Origin: Vibrio hepatarius
GTDB lineage: Bacteria; Pseudomonadota; Gammaproteobacteria; Enterobacterales; Vibrionaceae
Reading direction: 5' to 3'
Assembly (NCBI RefSeq): GCF_011806575.1
Contig: NZ_JAATOO010000010.1
Location: 104,420 to 168,419, forward strand
DNA: 64,000 bases
A model generated the notes under the pieces. That model saw only the letters and a list, made by a program, of their open reading frames with translations, was not told the origin of the DNA and did not search any database. Shown in pieces: positions 18,704 to 28,366 of this stretch (positions are counted from its first letter, which is position 1; the number at the start of each line of letters is the position of its first letter). Made by a program: the position numbers and the translations under genes.

Positions 18704-19531
18704 CTAGTCTTTTACTTTTAGAATCTCATCCCATGGCAGGCTTTCATCACCAAGGACGATAAAATTCGGGTTCTCTAATGTGTCGCGTTCGTTGTACGAC
18801 AACGGCTCTAATTGGGTACTTAAAATGCGCCCGCCCGCTTCTTCGACAATACACTGTGTCGCAGCGGTATCCCACTCACCGGTTGGTCCTAAACGTAGAT
18901 AACAATCGACCGCGCCTTCTGCAACCAAGCACGCTTTTAACGCCGCAGAACCGAGCGGAACCAAATCGTAGTTCCACGCGCTGCTCATGCGACTGGTAAT
19001 GCGATTGATGTCTTGACGACGACTGATCGCAATCGCAATTGGTGAAGTACGGCCGTCGTGCTTATGGCTATGGATACGCACGCTCTCGTGCATATCTGGG
19101 ATCTTCCACGCCCCTTTCCCCACATACGCGTAATAGGTCACGCCTGAAACTGGGCCGTAAACCACGCCCATGATCGGTTTATTATTTTCAATCAGCGCGA
19201 TGATGGTAGCAAAGTCACCACTGCGGGCGATAAATTCTTGCGTACCATCCAGCGGGTCCACCAACCAGTAGCGATCCCATTGCGAGCGTTTTTCTAAGCT
19301 GATATCAGCGGCTTCTTCAGACAATACCGGAATGTCCGGTGTCAGTTCTGATAGCTGCTCCACAATGAATTTATGCGCGGCGATATCCGCACTGGTGACT
19401 GGGGTTTCGTCACTTTTGGTGAACTCTTGGTACTCTTTTTTCTCGTAAATATCGAGAATCAATTGCCCCGCAGACCGGGCAATGTCAATCACTGCATTAA
19501 GATGATGGGAAAGGTCTTGTGTCATCGGCAT
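18704..19531 (-). CDS. cysQ: 3'(2'),5'-bisphosphate nucleotidase
   Basis: CysQ removes the 3' phosphate from PAP (3'-phosphoadenosine 5'-phosphate), the by-product of sulfate assimilation. The 275-residue protein is in the inositol monophosphatase superfamily: the metal site is made of VLSEE (about 70), WLVDPLDGTQEF (about 88-99) and GEWDTAATQCIVEEAGG (about 215-231). A second ATG (MTQDL) two codons in is an alternative start. It lies 27 bases downstream of nudE on the same strand, and both act on small adenine nucleotides. Confidence 0.95.
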   Translation of the reverse strand: MPMTQDLSHHLNAVIDIARSAGQLILDIYEKKEYQEFTKSDETPVTSADIAAHKFIVEQLSELTPDIPVLSEEAADISLEKRSQWDRYWLVDPLDGTQEFIARSGDFATIIALIENNKPIMGVVYGPVSGVTYYAYVGKGAWKIPDMHESVRIHSHKHDGRTSPIAIAISRRQDINRITSRMSSAWNYDLVPLGSAALKACLVAEGAVDCYLRLGPTGEWDTAATQCIVEEAGGRILSTQLEPLSYNERDTLENPNFIVLGDESLPWDEILKVKD

Positions 19532-19558
19532 AATAAATCCTATACGCCCCTATTCTTT

Positions 19559-20107
19559 TTATGCTTCTAATGTGCGTAGGGCGAGTAACAGCGCGGTGAT
19601 ACTCCGTGCTTCACAAAAATCGAGATGGTTAAGTAACTCCGCTGCTTGCGCTAACGGCCAGCGGATCACTTCCAATGGTTCAGGTTCATCGCCTTCTAAC
19701 TTTTCTGAGTATAGATCCTCTGCGATAAACAGGGTCATTTTGCTGGAGAAATAAGACGGCGCTAGCACCACTTCTTTCAACGGTGTGAGTTTACGCGAGC
19801 CAAAACCGATCTCTTCTTTGAGTTCGCGATCCGCCGCTTGTCTTGGTTCCTCACCCGGGTCGATTAGCCCTTTCGGGAAACCCAGCTCGTAACGTTCCGT
19901 ACCAGCAGAATACTCACGAACCAGTAGGATATCGCCTTGCTCGGTAATCGGTACCATCATCACCGCATTGCGACCGCTCGGCTTCATGCGTTCGTAGGTA
20001 CGTTCTTCACCATTACTAAAGCGTAAGTCGAGAGCTTCAATTGCAAACAATCGAGAACGAGCCACAGTTTCTTTTGCCAATATTTCAGGCGGCGTTCTTT
20101 TCGCCAC
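19559..20107 (-). CDS. nudE: ADP compounds hydrolase NudE (Nudix)
   Basis: NudE hydrolyses ADP-ribose, NADH and diadenosine polyphosphates. The 182-residue protein has a canonical Nudix box: G80, E86 and the terminal RELKEEIGF (about 93-101). The upstream SAGTERYELGFPKG stretch is typical of NudE. It forms a likely two-gene operon with cysQ, an arrangement also seen in enterobacteria, pairing two nucleotide-clearing enzymes. Confidence 0.94.
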   Translation of the reverse strand: MAKRTPPEILAKETVARSRLFAIEALDLRFSNGEERTYERMKPSGRNAVMMVPITEQGDILLVREYSAGTERYELGFPKGLIDPGEEPRQAADRELKEEIGFGSRKLTPLKEVVLAPSYFSSKMTLFIAEDLYSEKLEGDEPEPLEVIRWPLAQAAELLNHLDFCEARSITALLLALRTLEA

Positions 20108-20171
20108 GCGCTTACTCCTTAGTCAAAGCTTAATCTTCTTAATATATGAGAAAAACCAAGGGTTGGAAATC

Positions 20172-20194
20172 AAAAAAGGGCTGACATTTCAGCC
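20172..20194 (-). terminator. terminator after nfuA
   Basis: On the minus strand GGCTGA, loop AATG, TCAGCC, then CTTTTTT. An outer AAGGGTTGG/CCAACCCTT repeat surrounds it. Confidence 0.75.
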
Positions 20195-20239
20195 AACCCT
20201 TTATGATTCTCAAACGCTACTCACTCTACACCCGGTGAG

Positions 20240-20827
20240 TTAGTAGTATGAGTGTTCGCCACGGTCGTGCTCTGTTGCGTCGCGTACCGCAGTGAGCTCA
20301 CCGTCAAACTCTTGAAGCAGTTGCTTCTCGATGCCTTCTTTCAGCGTCACATCAACCATTGAACAACCGTTACAGCCGCCGCCGAATGCAACAATCGCAA
20401 TGCCTTCTTCGGTAATCTCAACCAGGTTTACGTGGCCACCGTGGCCCGCAAGCTGAGGGTTTACTTGAGTTTGAATCACGTATTCAACGCGCTCGATCAG
20501 CGGCGCATCATCAGCGACTTTACGCATTTTTGCGTTTGGTGCTTTTAACGTTAGCTGCGAACCCATTTTGTCCGTCACAAAGTCGATCTCTGCGTCTTCA
20601 AGGAAAGGTAGGCTAAGCTCATCAACGTAAGCAGAGAAACCTTCAAACGCAAACTCAGTGTCAGTACCTTCTACCGCTTCAGGTGGGCAGTAAGACACAC
20701 CACACTCAGCGTTTTGAGTTCCTGGGTTCACTACGAATACACGAATGTTAGTCCCTTCTGGCTGTTGGCTCAAAAGGTTAGCAAAATGCTTCTGAGCATT
20801 TTCTGTAATAGTAATAGGATTTGACAC
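20240..20827 (-). CDS. nfuA: Fe-S biogenesis protein NfuA
   Basis: NfuA carries a [4Fe-4S] cluster and hands it to client enzymes such as aconitase, mainly under oxidative stress or iron limitation. The 195-residue protein has a degenerate A-type scaffold domain at the N-terminus (about 1-95) and a NifU-like domain at the C-terminus with the cluster-binding CNGC ([13 protein letters not shown], near residue 153). It precedes a long-known neighbour, comF, which lies upstream on the same strand; the 92-base gap suggests its own promoter. Confidence 0.96.
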   Translation of the reverse strand: MSNPITITENAQKHFANLLSQQPEGTNIRVFVVNPGTQNAECGVSYCPPEAVEGTDTEFAFEGFSAYVDELSLPFLEDAEIDFVTDKMGSQLTLKAPNAKMRKVADDAPLIERVEYVIQTQVNPQLAGHGGHVNLVEITEEGIAIVAFGGGCNGCSMVDVTLKEGIEKQLLQEFDGELTAVRDATEHDRGEHSYY

Positions 20828-20919
20828 GACGAATACCTGAGTAAATTTGTAGGCTATTTAGTCACCATTCTACTCCTGATTTTGGCAAGATCTAGCCCTT
20901 GCGGATGAAAACTCACTTT

Positions 20920-21627
20920 CTAGTCTTTTTCTGAAGGTTCAGGAGTCCGGCAGATGCAGTAAATATCAACGCTTTTCACCCCCGCATCAAGCAGTAATTT
21001 GCATAAATGCCGCACGGTACTGCCTGTCGTAAGCACATCATCAACAATCGCGACGTGGCTAACGTTAACGGGTTGAATTAGTTTAAAAGCGCCGCGCAAA
21101 TTTTGCTCTCTTTGCCGTTTATTTTTTCCTTGTTGTGGTGATGTTGCGCGGGTGCGTTGAAAGAGCTTCTGGTACGGAAGGTCTAACCGTTTAGCGATAT
21201 TGAGCGCAATCAACTCGCTTTGATTAAAACCGCGATACCAGTGACGCCGCCAATGCAGCGGCACCGAGGTGATCAACTCTGCAGGCTGAGAGATTCTTGG
21301 CGCAAGCAACTCTGCTAACTTGGCCGCCTGCCAAAACTGACGCTCGAATTTGAGCCGATGGACGTAACTCGACAACGGCGTCTGATAACCACCGACGCAA
21401 TAGACGTGTTGCCACTTGGGCGGTTGCACCAAACAACGACCGCACACCTCAACATACGTGGGTGTCGGTAGCCCACAACGGCAACAGCGAGGGCTTTCAG
21501 CCACATAACGTTGGCAATGCTCACACAACCAACTCAGTTCGGCCTCCACCTCAATATCCAACTGGCACACTTCACAGTGAGCGGGCAACAGGTCCGTTGT
21601 GTATTTCTTCAACCAATGCGCTAACAT
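20920..21627 (-). CDS. comF: ComF family phosphoribosyltransferase-like protein
   Basis: ComF proteins are needed for natural transformation in several bacteria, acting at or after DNA entry. I prefer ATG at 21627 (235 residues), with GAGGTGG just upstream; an in-frame GTG at 21633 overlaps that site. An N-terminal double zinc-finger-like part holds CEVC, CEHC, CCRCG and CGRC pairs (about 17-65). The C-terminal phosphoribosyltransferase domain has HVAIVDDVLTTGSTVRHL, the PRPP-loop motif. It is divergent from bioH, a conserved pairing in gamma-proteobacteria. Vibrio species are chitin-induced transformers, which fits. Confidence 0.93.
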   Translation of the reverse strand: MLAHWLKKYTTDLLPAHCEVCQLDIEVEAELSWLCEHCQRYVAESPRCCRCGLPTPTYVEVCGRCLVQPPKWQHVYCVGGYQTPLSSYVHRLKFERQFWQAAKLAELLAPRISQPAELITSVPLHWRRHWYRGFNQSELIALNIAKRLDLPYQKLFQRTRATSPQQGKNKRQREQNLRGAFKLIQPVNVSHVAIVDDVLTTGSTVRHLCKLLLDAGVKSVDIYCICRTPEPSEKD

Positions 21628-21684
21628 ATCCACCTCGGCACGATATCAATACCGCATTGTGCATCGGTTACTGGCAACAAAAGG

Positions 21685-22485
21685 ATGAAAAAAGTGGCAC
21701 AAAGTGAGAGTTCAAAATCACCGCTCTATTGGCAATCAACTGGTCGAGGACAAGACCTTGTATTGCTGCACGGCTGGGGAATGAATGGCGCCGTGTGGCA
21801 ACAAACCGTTGATGCATTAAGCCAAGACTTCCGAGTTCACGTCGTGGACCTACCCGGATTTGGCCACAGTCACCACTCTCACTTCGATTCCATCGAGCAT
21901 ATGGCAGAATTGGTGCTCGAGCACGCACCGCAAAACGCGATTTGGCTCGGCTGGTCTTTGGGCGGCCTACTCGCCACCCACATTGCGCTGCATCACCCTG
22001 AACGAGTTGAAAAGCTGATCACTGTAGCGAGTTCACCTAAGTTTGCCGCAGAACGACCTTGGCGCGGCATTCAGCCCAATGTACTTAGCGCCTTCACCGA
22101 GCAACTTGTTGAAGATTTCCAACGCACCATCGAGCAATTTATGGCACTGCAAGCCATGGGCAGCCCTTCGGCACGCCAAGACGTGAAATCACTCAAGAAA
22201 GCGGTATTGTCGCGCCCGACACCCAACCCTAAATCCTTGCTCGCAGGGCTGCAATTGTTAGCCGATATCGACTATCGCGATACGCTGAGCGCGCTAACGC
22301 TACCAACACTACGCCTTTATGGTCGCTTAGACGGTCTCGTTCCCGCCAAAGTTGCTACCGATGTCGACCAGTTAATGCCAGATAGCCAAAGTTATGTCTT
22401 TGGCGCTTCATCACACGCGCCGTTTATGACCGAATTTGAAGAGTTCTGCCAACAAATCACCCGCTTTATGAAAATATCATCATAA
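21685..22485 (+). CDS. bioH: pimeloyl-[acyl-carrier protein] methyl ester esterase
   Basis: BioH removes the methyl group from pimeloyl-ACP methyl ester to end the first stage of biotin synthesis. The 266-residue alpha/beta hydrolase has the oxyanion HGWGMNGAVW segment, the nucleophile S91 in GWSLGG, an acid near D214 (YGRLDGLVP) and the catalytic His in SSHAPF (about 242). These match BioH closely. The gene is single and divergent from comF; no terminator is obvious before the next gene. Confidence 0.94.
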   Translation: MKKVAQSESSKSPLYWQSTGRGQDLVLLHGWGMNGAVWQQTVDALSQDFRVHVVDLPGFGHSHHSHFDSIEHMAELVLEHAPQNAIWLGWSLGGLLATHIALHHPERVEKLITVASSPKFAAERPWRGIQPNVLSAFTEQLVEDFQRTIEQFMALQAMGSPSARQDVKSLKKAVLSRPTPNPKSLLAGLQLLADIDYRDTLSALTLPTLRLYGRLDGLVPAKVATDVDQLMPDSQSYVFGASSHAPFMTEFEEFCQQITRFMKISS

Positions 22486-22502
22486 AAAGCCGCCATTTAC
22501 GC

Positions 22503-22529
22503 TAAATATTCCACCAAGCTGGTCGATAT
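22503..22529 (+). promoter_or_regulatory. sigma-28 (FliA)-like promoter
   Basis: TAAATATT (22503-22510), exactly 11 bases, then GTCGATAT (22522-22529). The FliA consensus is TAAAGTTT-N11-GCCGATAA, so 6 of 8 bases match in each box at the ideal spacing. It lies about 77 bases upstream of the next gene. Confidence 0.55.
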
Positions 22530-22605
22530 ATAGACGAACTAGATAACTTTACGCGAAGCGAAACATTCGTGAAGAGCATCTGGTTGGGAGCGAGGAGGTT
22601 AAGCG

Positions 22606-23076
22606 ATGCTCGTATCACCTACGAACGTAAGTGTGCCGCTAATCGCCCCATCGGTGAATGTTCAGACGGAGCAGGCCGCGCGCGACAATAAAGTCCGCGA
22701 GCCCGTCACTCCAACCATGGCATTGGCCAAGAGTAATGCTGAGCGAAAAGTCAAAGCAGACGATAAAAGGCGCAAACAATCATCTTGGGATCCGTCAGAG
22801 CATCCAAGCTATGAAACGGGTGAACACGACGAAGTCAGTGCTGCTTATCAGGAGAATCCAGACGATACTCTTGCGAGGATTTTCCAACTGCTTGCCCTAG
22901 AGAGCTATAGTCAACACCAGGGCAAAGGCTACGCGATGCGCTTTCGGTTACCCAAACGTATAATCGATGCGGCGATAACGGAAGGCAAAATGGCAAAGCG
23001 CAGAACCGTGATTAAGTTTCACTACGGCCATGCGGTGTCGCCGAACACGCCGTCCGATGTCATTGCGGTGTTGTAG
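22606..23076 (+). CDS. uncharacterised protein behind a FliA-like promoter
   Basis: I do not assign a family. The 156-residue protein starts with ATG after a strong GCGAGGAGG ribosome site. The N-terminal third is polar and disordered-looking (Val/Pro/Thr-rich, then a Lys/Arg-rich stretch near 45-60). The centre has WDPSEHPSYETGEHDEV, and the C-terminal part (about 90-156) looks folded, with LARIFQLLALESYSQHQGKGYAMRFRLPKRII and a final basic KRRTVIKFHYGHAV. No signal peptide or membrane helix is seen. A sigma-28-like promoter upstream hints at a link to motility, but nothing in the protein itself proves that. Confidence 0.75.
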   Translation: MLVSPTNVSVPLIAPSVNVQTEQAARDNKVREPVTPTMALAKSNAERKVKADDKRRKQSSWDPSEHPSYETGEHDEVSAAYQENPDDTLARIFQLLALESYSQHQGKGYAMRFRLPKRIIDAAITEGKMAKRRTVIKFHYGHAVSPNTPSDVIAVL

Positions 23077-23114
23077 TACCTAATATGTTCGACGATATAG
23101 AATTAGGAAATACC

Positions 23115-23160
23115 GAAAAAAAAATCCCCGTGAATTCACAGAAAACACGGGGATTTGTAT
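23115..23160. terminator. bidirectional terminator between the unknown gene and tex
   Basis: AAATCCCCGTG and CACGGGGATTT form an 11-bp stem (23122-23132 with 23146-23156) with a long A-tract on the left giving a T-tract for tex. Confidence 0.88.
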
Positions 23161-23177
23161 TTTTAGCTCGGTGATAG

Positions 23178-25496
23178 TTAACGCTTGGCTTTAGCAAATG
23201 CAGCGGCGAAAGCCCCACCCATCGCACTGTTCGATGACTCTTCGCGTCGACGACCTGTTTGATTCGACTGACGTTGCTGACCGCGAGGTGCAGAGCTGCG
23301 TTGCGGACGGTTGTCTTGTCCCGGCTCATCGGTTAAACGCATCGACAACGCGATTCGCTTACGCTGCACATCCACTTCCATCACTTTGACTTTGACGATA
23401 TCGCCCGCTTTCACCACTTCGCGTGGGTCAGAAACAAAGCGGTCCGTCAGCGCAGAGATATGCACTAGACCGTCTTGGTGTACGCCGATATCAACAAACG
23501 CGCCAAAGTTAGCCACGTTGGAGACCACGCCTTCAAGCACCATACCTGGCTCCAAGTCAGAGACTTTATTCACCCCATCAGCAAACGTAGCGGTCTTGAA
23601 TTCAGGACGTGGGTCACGCCCCGGTTTGTCGAGCTCTTTAATGATGTCGGTCACCGTCGGCAAACCAAAGCTATCATCGGTGTAATCAACCGCGCGTAGG
23701 CCACGTAGGAAGTCCGTATCACCAATCAAAGACTTCACGTCCTTATGGTTTTTCTCGGCAATCGTCTTCACCACCGGGTACGCCTCTGGGTGAACTGACG
23801 ACGCATCAAGCGGATTTTTGCCATCCATAATGCGCAAGAAACCTGCACACTGTTCGAACGCTTTCGGCCCAAGACGCGCGACTTTTTTTAGCGTTGTACG
23901 CGCTTCAAAGCGACCGTTTTCATCGCGGTAATCGACAATATTCTGCGCGATAGTGCTCGATAGACCTGCTACTCGGGTCAGCAATGCCGGAGAAGCAGTA
24001 TTCACATCAACACCCACCGCGTTTACACAGTCTTCCACTACCGCGTCAAGGCGCTTCGCCAGCATAGATTGGCTGACGTCGTGTTGGTATTGGCCAACGC
24101 CAATCGATTTCGGGTCGATTTTCACCAGCTCCGCAAGCGGGTCCTGAAGGCGACGGGCGATTGAAACCGCACCACGTAGCGATACGTCGAGATTTGGGAA
24201 TTCCTTCGCCGCCAATTCGGACGCCGAATACACCGACGCGCCCGCTTCACTGACCATGATCTTCTGCACTTTCAGGTTGTTGCGCTTAATTAAGTCAGCA
24301 ACAAAACTGTCGGTTTCACGCGAAGCGGTGCCGTTACCGATCGCGATAAGGTCAACCTTGTGTTTAGTCACAAGGCTTGCGACTACTTGCGCAGCCTTGT
24401 CGTATTGGTTTTGTGGCGGATGTGGATAAATAGTTTCCGTTGCCAGTACTTTACCGGTCGAGTCTACAACCGCAATCTTCGAACCAGTACGTAGACCCGG
24501 GTCTAGACCTAGCGTCGCGCGAGGCCCTGCTGGCGCTGCCATCAACAGGTCTTTCAGGTTGGTGGCAAACACTTCAATCGCTTCGATTTCCGCGCGTTCT
24601 TTCATCGCGCCCATCAGTTCGGTTTCCATGTGCATCGATACTTTGATGCGCCACGCCCAACTGATAACTTGTTTACGCCATGTATCAGCCGGCGCGTTGC
24701 TAAGTGAGATACCGTAGTGATCCGCAATGATGGTTTCACAGTACGATTGACGCACAGCTTCTTCCTGCGCTGGGTCTGCGTTCATAGCGAGAGTCAGGAA
24801 GCCTTCGTTGCGACCACGCAGCATCGCCAATGCTCGGTGCGACGGCACTTTGCTCAGCGGCTCGTTGTGCTCGAAGTAATCTTTGAACTTTTCGCCTTCT
24901 TGCTCTTTACCTTCCACTACGCGCGAAACCAACTCGGCGTTGCGGTTAAGGTGATGACGGATCTTTTCCAGTAAGTTGGCGTCTTCAGCAATTCGCTCCA
25001 TGATGATGGCTCGCGCGCCATCTAATGCCGCTTTGATATCGGCCACGCCTTTGTCTGCGTCGACATAACGCTCAGCTTCGCTCTCTGGCTCTGTTTGAGG
25101 TTCATTCCACAGAGTGTCTGCCAGCGGCTCTAGTCCTGCCTCAATCGCGATCTGGCCTTTGGTGCGGCGCTTCGGTTTGTAAGGCAGGTATAAGTCTTCT
25201 AAGCGTGTTTTGCTGTCCGCTTGGTTGATTTGTGCTTCTAGCTCTGCGGTTAACTTGCCTTGCTCCCCAATTGACTTAAGGATGGTTTGACGGCGCTCGT
25301 CGAGTTCACGTAAGTACGAAAGACGGCTGTCTAGGTTACGCAGTTGGGTATCGTCCAGACCACCGGTCACTTCTTTACGGTAGCGGGCAATAAATGGCAC
25401 TGTGTTCCCATCATCAATCAGGTTAACAGCAGCGGTGACTTGCTCAGCGCGAACATTGAGTTCTTGAGCAATCATTTGACAGATAGCTTGGCTCAT
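23178..25496 (-). CDS. tex: transcription accessory protein Tex
   Basis: Tex (YhgF) is a nucleic-acid-binding protein that affects transcription and toxin gene expression in several pathogens. The 772-residue protein has the Tex N-terminal helical region (about 1-190), the YqgF-like RNase H fold (about 325-450, starting [18 protein letters not shown]), helix-hairpin-helix motifs (about 490-560) and a C-terminal S1 RNA-binding domain (about 645-715, [21 protein letters not shown]). The last 50 residues are Arg/Gln/Ser-rich and probably unstructured. It is followed by a shared terminator and lies downstream of greB on the same strand. Confidence 0.97.
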   Translation of the reverse strand: MSQAICQMIAQELNVRAEQVTAAVNLIDDGNTVPFIARYRKEVTGGLDDTQLRNLDSRLSYLRELDERRQTILKSIGEQGKLTAELEAQINQADSKTRLEDLYLPYKPKRRTKGQIAIEAGLEPLADTLWNEPQTEPESEAERYVDADKGVADIKAALDGARAIIMERIAEDANLLEKIRHHLNRNAELVSRVVEGKEQEGEKFKDYFEHNEPLSKVPSHRALAMLRGRNEGFLTLAMNADPAQEEAVRQSYCETIIADHYGISLSNAPADTWRKQVISWAWRIKVSMHMETELMGAMKERAEIEAIEVFATNLKDLLMAAPAGPRATLGLDPGLRTGSKIAVVDSTGKVLATETIYPHPPQNQYDKAAQVVASLVTKHKVDLIAIGNGTASRETDSFVADLIKRNNLKVQKIMVSEAGASVYSASELAAKEFPNLDVSLRGAVSIARRLQDPLAELVKIDPKSIGVGQYQHDVSQSMLAKRLDAVVEDCVNAVGVDVNTASPALLTRVAGLSSTIAQNIVDYRDENGRFEARTTLKKVARLGPKAFEQCAGFLRIMDGKNPLDASSVHPEAYPVVKTIAEKNHKDVKSLIGDTDFLRGLRAVDYTDDSFGLPTVTDIIKELDKPGRDPRPEFKTATFADGVNKVSDLEPGMVLEGVVSNVANFGAFVDIGVHQDGLVHISALTDRFVSDPREVVKAGDIVKVKVMEVDVQRKRIALSMRLTDEPGQDNRPQRSSAPRGQQRQSNQTGRRREESSNSAMGGAFAAAFAKAKR

Positions 25497-25588
25497 CCGT
25501 TGAATCTCTTTGTATGTTTTATGTATGACGCCGTGAAAAGCATCAATGTATTAATCAGTATGTGGGGGCGTACAGGCGCGATATAAAG

Positions 25589-26062
25589 TTACATATATTC
25601 GATGCGGTTAACGAACCACTCTTTATAGCCTTCAGGCGTCTTAACGCTGAACTCATCGTCCACTTCTTTTTGCAACAACGCTCGCGCCATCGGTGAATCG
25701 ATCGAGATATAGCCTTTGGCGTCACCGTAGATTTCATCTGGACCAACAATACGGAACGATTTGACCTCGCCCGCTTCGTTTTCAATTTCGACCCACGCGC
25801 CAAAGAACACTTTGCCTTCTTGTTGAGGCGAGTAATCCACCACTTTGACTTGTTCGAGGCGTTTACGCAGGTAACGGACACGGCGGTCGATCTCGCGCAG
25901 ACGCTTTTTGTTGTATTGGTAATCGGCGTTTTCCGAGCGGTCGCCAAGACTGGCTGCCCACGTGACCTTTTTGGTGACTTCTGGACGTTCTTCTTTCCAC
26001 AAAAAATCGAGCTCTTTTTTAAGCCGATCAAAGCCTTCACGTGTGATTAGGTTTGTTTTCAT
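25589..26062 (-). CDS. greB: transcript cleavage factor GreB
   Basis: GreB enters the RNA polymerase secondary channel and stimulates cleavage of backtracked RNA. The 157-residue protein has the N-terminal antiparallel coiled coil with the acidic tip and basic patch (KKLRE...RYLRKRLEQVKVVD), then the FKBP-like C-terminal domain (GPDEIYGDAKGYISIDSPMARALL). Length and a start at MKTNLITREGFDRLKKELDFLW favour GreB over GreA. It is divergent from ompR; the gene pair greB-tex downstream on the same strand suggests related roles in elongation. Confidence 0.96.
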   Translation of the reverse strand: MKTNLITREGFDRLKKELDFLWKEERPEVTKKVTWAASLGDRSENADYQYNKKRLREIDRRVRYLRKRLEQVKVVDYSPQQEGKVFFGAWVEIENEAGEVKSFRIVGPDEIYGDAKGYISIDSPMARALLQKEVDDEFSVKTPEGYKEWFVNRIEYM

Positions 26063-26232
26063 ATTTCTGACGTTGTTGGATTGAAACTACCGTATACATT
26101 AGCTAAAAAGGAAATAAACGTTAACAATTCTTTACGCCACTTTGGTCAGAACAGTGTTACATTTCTACTGGTCAAAAAGGGCACTAAGCCCAGCGCAAAA
26201 GCGTCATTATAGTTATTAGGTGGAATCATTAC

Positions 26233-26952
26233 ATGCAAGAAAATCACAAGATCTTAGTCGTTGATGACGATGCGCGTTTACGGGCATTGCTGGAGCGTTA
26301 CTTGTCTGAACAAGGATTCCAAGTACGCAGTGTGGCCAACAGCGAACAAATGGACCGCCTACTGACCCGTGAAAACTTCCACCTAATGGTGTTAGACCTG
26401 ATGTTACCAGGAGAGGACGGTCTGTCGATTTGCCGTCGTCTGCGTAACGCTAACAACACACTGCCGATCCTGATGCTGACCGCTAAAGGCGACGAGATTG
26501 ACCGTATTGTCGGCCTTGAAGTCGGCGCTGATGACTACTTGCCAAAACCGTTCAACCCACGCGAACTGCTAGCTCGCATCAAAGCGGTACTACGCCGTCA
26601 AACCACTGAACTGCCGGGCGCACCAAGCAGCGAAGAGCAAGTGGTCGAGTTTGGCGAGTTTCGTTTGAACTTAGGGACGCGCGAAATGTTCCGCGGTGAC
26701 GAGCCGATGCCACTGACCTCTGGCGAGTTCGCTGTACTCAAAGCTCTCGTGACCAACGCCCGCGAACCGATGTCGCGTGATAAACTGATGAACATGGCGC
26801 GTGGCCGCGAATACTCAGCGATGGAACGTTCGATTGACGTCCAAATCTCTCGCCTACGTCGGATGCTAGAGGTTGACCCAAGCAAACCTCGCTACATCCA
26901 AACCGTGTGGGGCTTAGGTTATGTTTTCGTCCCAGACGGCAAAGAAGCCTAA
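26233..26952 (+). CDS. ompR: osmoregulation response regulator OmpR
   Basis: OmpR is the response regulator partner of EnvZ and controls porin and envelope genes. The 239-residue protein has a receiver domain (about 1-125) with the acidic pocket VVDDD, phosphoacceptor D55 (VLDLMLPGEDG) and K105-type lysine (LPKPFNPRELLARI), and an OmpR/PhoB winged helix (about 135-235; RSIDVQISRLRRMLE). Behind it, before envZ, lies a 69-base gap with a terminator hairpin. Confidence 0.97.
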   Translation: MQENHKILVVDDDARLRALLERYLSEQGFQVRSVANSEQMDRLLTRENFHLMVLDLMLPGEDGLSICRRLRNANNTLPILMLTAKGDEIDRIVGLEVGADDYLPKPFNPRELLARIKAVLRRQTTELPGAPSSEEQVVEFGEFRLNLGTREMFRGDEPMPLTSGEFAVLKALVTNAREPMSRDKLMNMARGREYSAMERSIDVQISRLRRMLEVDPSKPRYIQTVWGLGYVFVPDGKEA

Positions 26953-26968
26953 TTCGAATTATGCTAGG

Positions 26969-27000
26969 GTGCGAGACATGGTCTCGCACTTTTTGTTTTT
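26969..27000 (+). terminator. terminator-like hairpin between ompR and envZ
   Basis: GTGCGAGAC (26969-26977), loop ATG, GTCTCGCAC (26981-26989), then TTTTTGTTTTT. It is a perfect 9-bp stem with a strong T-tract, 21 bases before the envZ start. Confidence 0.85.
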
Positions 27001-27021
27001 ACCGTTATCAAGGTTGCTGAT

Positions 27022-28329
27022 ATGCGCATTCGCAGCTCATTTACTCAATCCATCTTCATTTTTCTCACGCTACTGATTGCCAGTCAGGTCTACTCGTATT
27101 ACGCGGTGTTCAACTACGCCGTGATGCCGAGTTTGCAGCAGTTCAACAAAATTCTCGGTCACGAAATCAACCTGATGCTCAGTGACTCGGTGAATCTGGA
27201 AGATGGGTTAGAGATGGATGGGCCGTTGCGTCGCCGCGTCCTCGAGCAACTTGGCGTGACGATTCACAGCGAAGATAGCGAGACCGCGGCAGAGTTTTAT
27301 CGCGCGGTCCCGATTGACCTAATGAGTGAGGAGATGAGTAACGAGTTAGGCTCCAAAACTCACGTACGGATGATGCTCGGCTCTGAGAGTTACATTTTGT
27401 GGATGAAGATCGATGCCATGCCAGGCTCGCTGCTGCGGATTCCACTTTCAGAGTTGCAAGAAGAAGACTTCGCACCGCTGTTTCGCAACAGTTTAATTAT
27501 GGCGCTGCTGATCATCGCCGGCGGCTGGCTGTTCATCCGCTTACAGAACCGCCCGCTGATCGCGCTTGAAAAAGCCGCCAAGGGCGTTGGGCGAGGAGAG
27601 ATCCCACCGCCGCTGCCAGAACAAGGGGCATCTGAGATTCGCTCTGTGACACGCGCGTTCAACCAAATGTCGAAAGGGATTCAAGCATTGGAAGAAGACC
27701 GTGCGCTGCTAATGGCCGGCATCAGCCATGATTTACGCACCCCACTGACTCGAATTCGTCTCGCAACAGAAATGATGTCACCTGAAGACAGCTATTTGGC
27801 CGAGGGGATTATCAGCGATACCGAAGAGTGCAACGAGATCATCAGCCAGTTTATGGACTACCTCAAGCCGGTCAACAAACAATCGTTCGTCGAAGTCGAC
27901 CTCAACGAGATTGCAAATGACGTTGCGTTGTCTGAAGGTGGCTATGAGGTCAAAATCGAGACCGAACTCCACCAACCGATGAAAATGACGCTCGGCAGCC
28001 CAATCTCGATTAAGCGGGCGGTGAGCAACTTGGTGGTTAACGCGCTGCGTTACGGCAATGGTTGGGTCAAAGTCAGCACCGGGATGACCGCCGACAGTAA
28101 ATTGGTGTGGGTGTGCGTGGAAGATAACGGCCCGGGCATCGAGCAAAGCCAGATCGGTAAGCTGTTTGCGCCATTTACCCGTGGAGACACTGCGCGAGGC
28201 AGTGAAGGAACGGGGTTAGGACTGACGATTGTCAAACGTATCATCAGCCAACACAGTGGGTCTGTGGTGGTCAACAACCGCAGCGGGGGCGGGTTGAGGG
28301 TACAAATCAGCTTCCCAGCGATGAAATAG
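27022..28329 (+). CDS. envZ: osmosensor histidine kinase EnvZ
   Basis: EnvZ phosphorylates and dephosphorylates OmpR in response to envelope and osmotic signals. The 435-residue protein has an N-terminal membrane helix (about 9-30), a short periplasmic part, a second helix (about 155-172), a HAMP linker, the dimerisation helix with catalytic H236 ([15 protein letters not shown]) and the ATPase domain (N-box [11 protein letters not shown]1 DNGPGI, G2 GTGLGL). Unlike E. coli, where the genes overlap, envZ follows ompR after a terminator. It ends at a strong bidirectional terminator facing gspN. Confidence 0.96.
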   Translation: MRIRSSFTQSIFIFLTLLIASQVYSYYAVFNYAVMPSLQQFNKILGHEINLMLSDSVNLEDGLEMDGPLRRRVLEQLGVTIHSEDSETAAEFYRAVPIDLMSEEMSNELGSKTHVRMMLGSESYILWMKIDAMPGSLLRIPLSELQEEDFAPLFRNSLIMALLIIAGGWLFIRLQNRPLIALEKAAKGVGRGEIPPPLPEQGASEIRSVTRAFNQMSKGIQALEEDRALLMAGISHDLRTPLTRIRLATEMMSPEDSYLAEGIISDTEECNEIISQFMDYLKPVNKQSFVEVDLNEIANDVALSEGGYEVKIETELHQPMKMTLGSPISIKRAVSNLVVNALRYGNGWVKVSTGMTADSKLVWVCVEDNGPGIEQSQIGKLFAPFTRGDTARGSEGTGLGLTIVKRIISQHSGSVVVNNRSGGGLRVQISFPAMK

Positions 28330-28361
28330 AAAAACGGGGTTATCTGCTGATAACCCCGTTT
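28330..28361. terminator. bidirectional terminator between envZ and gspN
   Basis: AAAACGGGGTTAT and ATAACCCCGTTTT form a perfect 13-bp stem around CTGCTG. It ends both envZ and the type II secretion operon. Confidence 0.93.
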
Positions 28362-28366
28362 TGATT

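Noticed and set aside
25555..26040. Alternative frame of 161 codons overlapping greB
   Set aside because: It is a shadow of greB in another frame with no family features; the 157-residue frame is clearly GreB.
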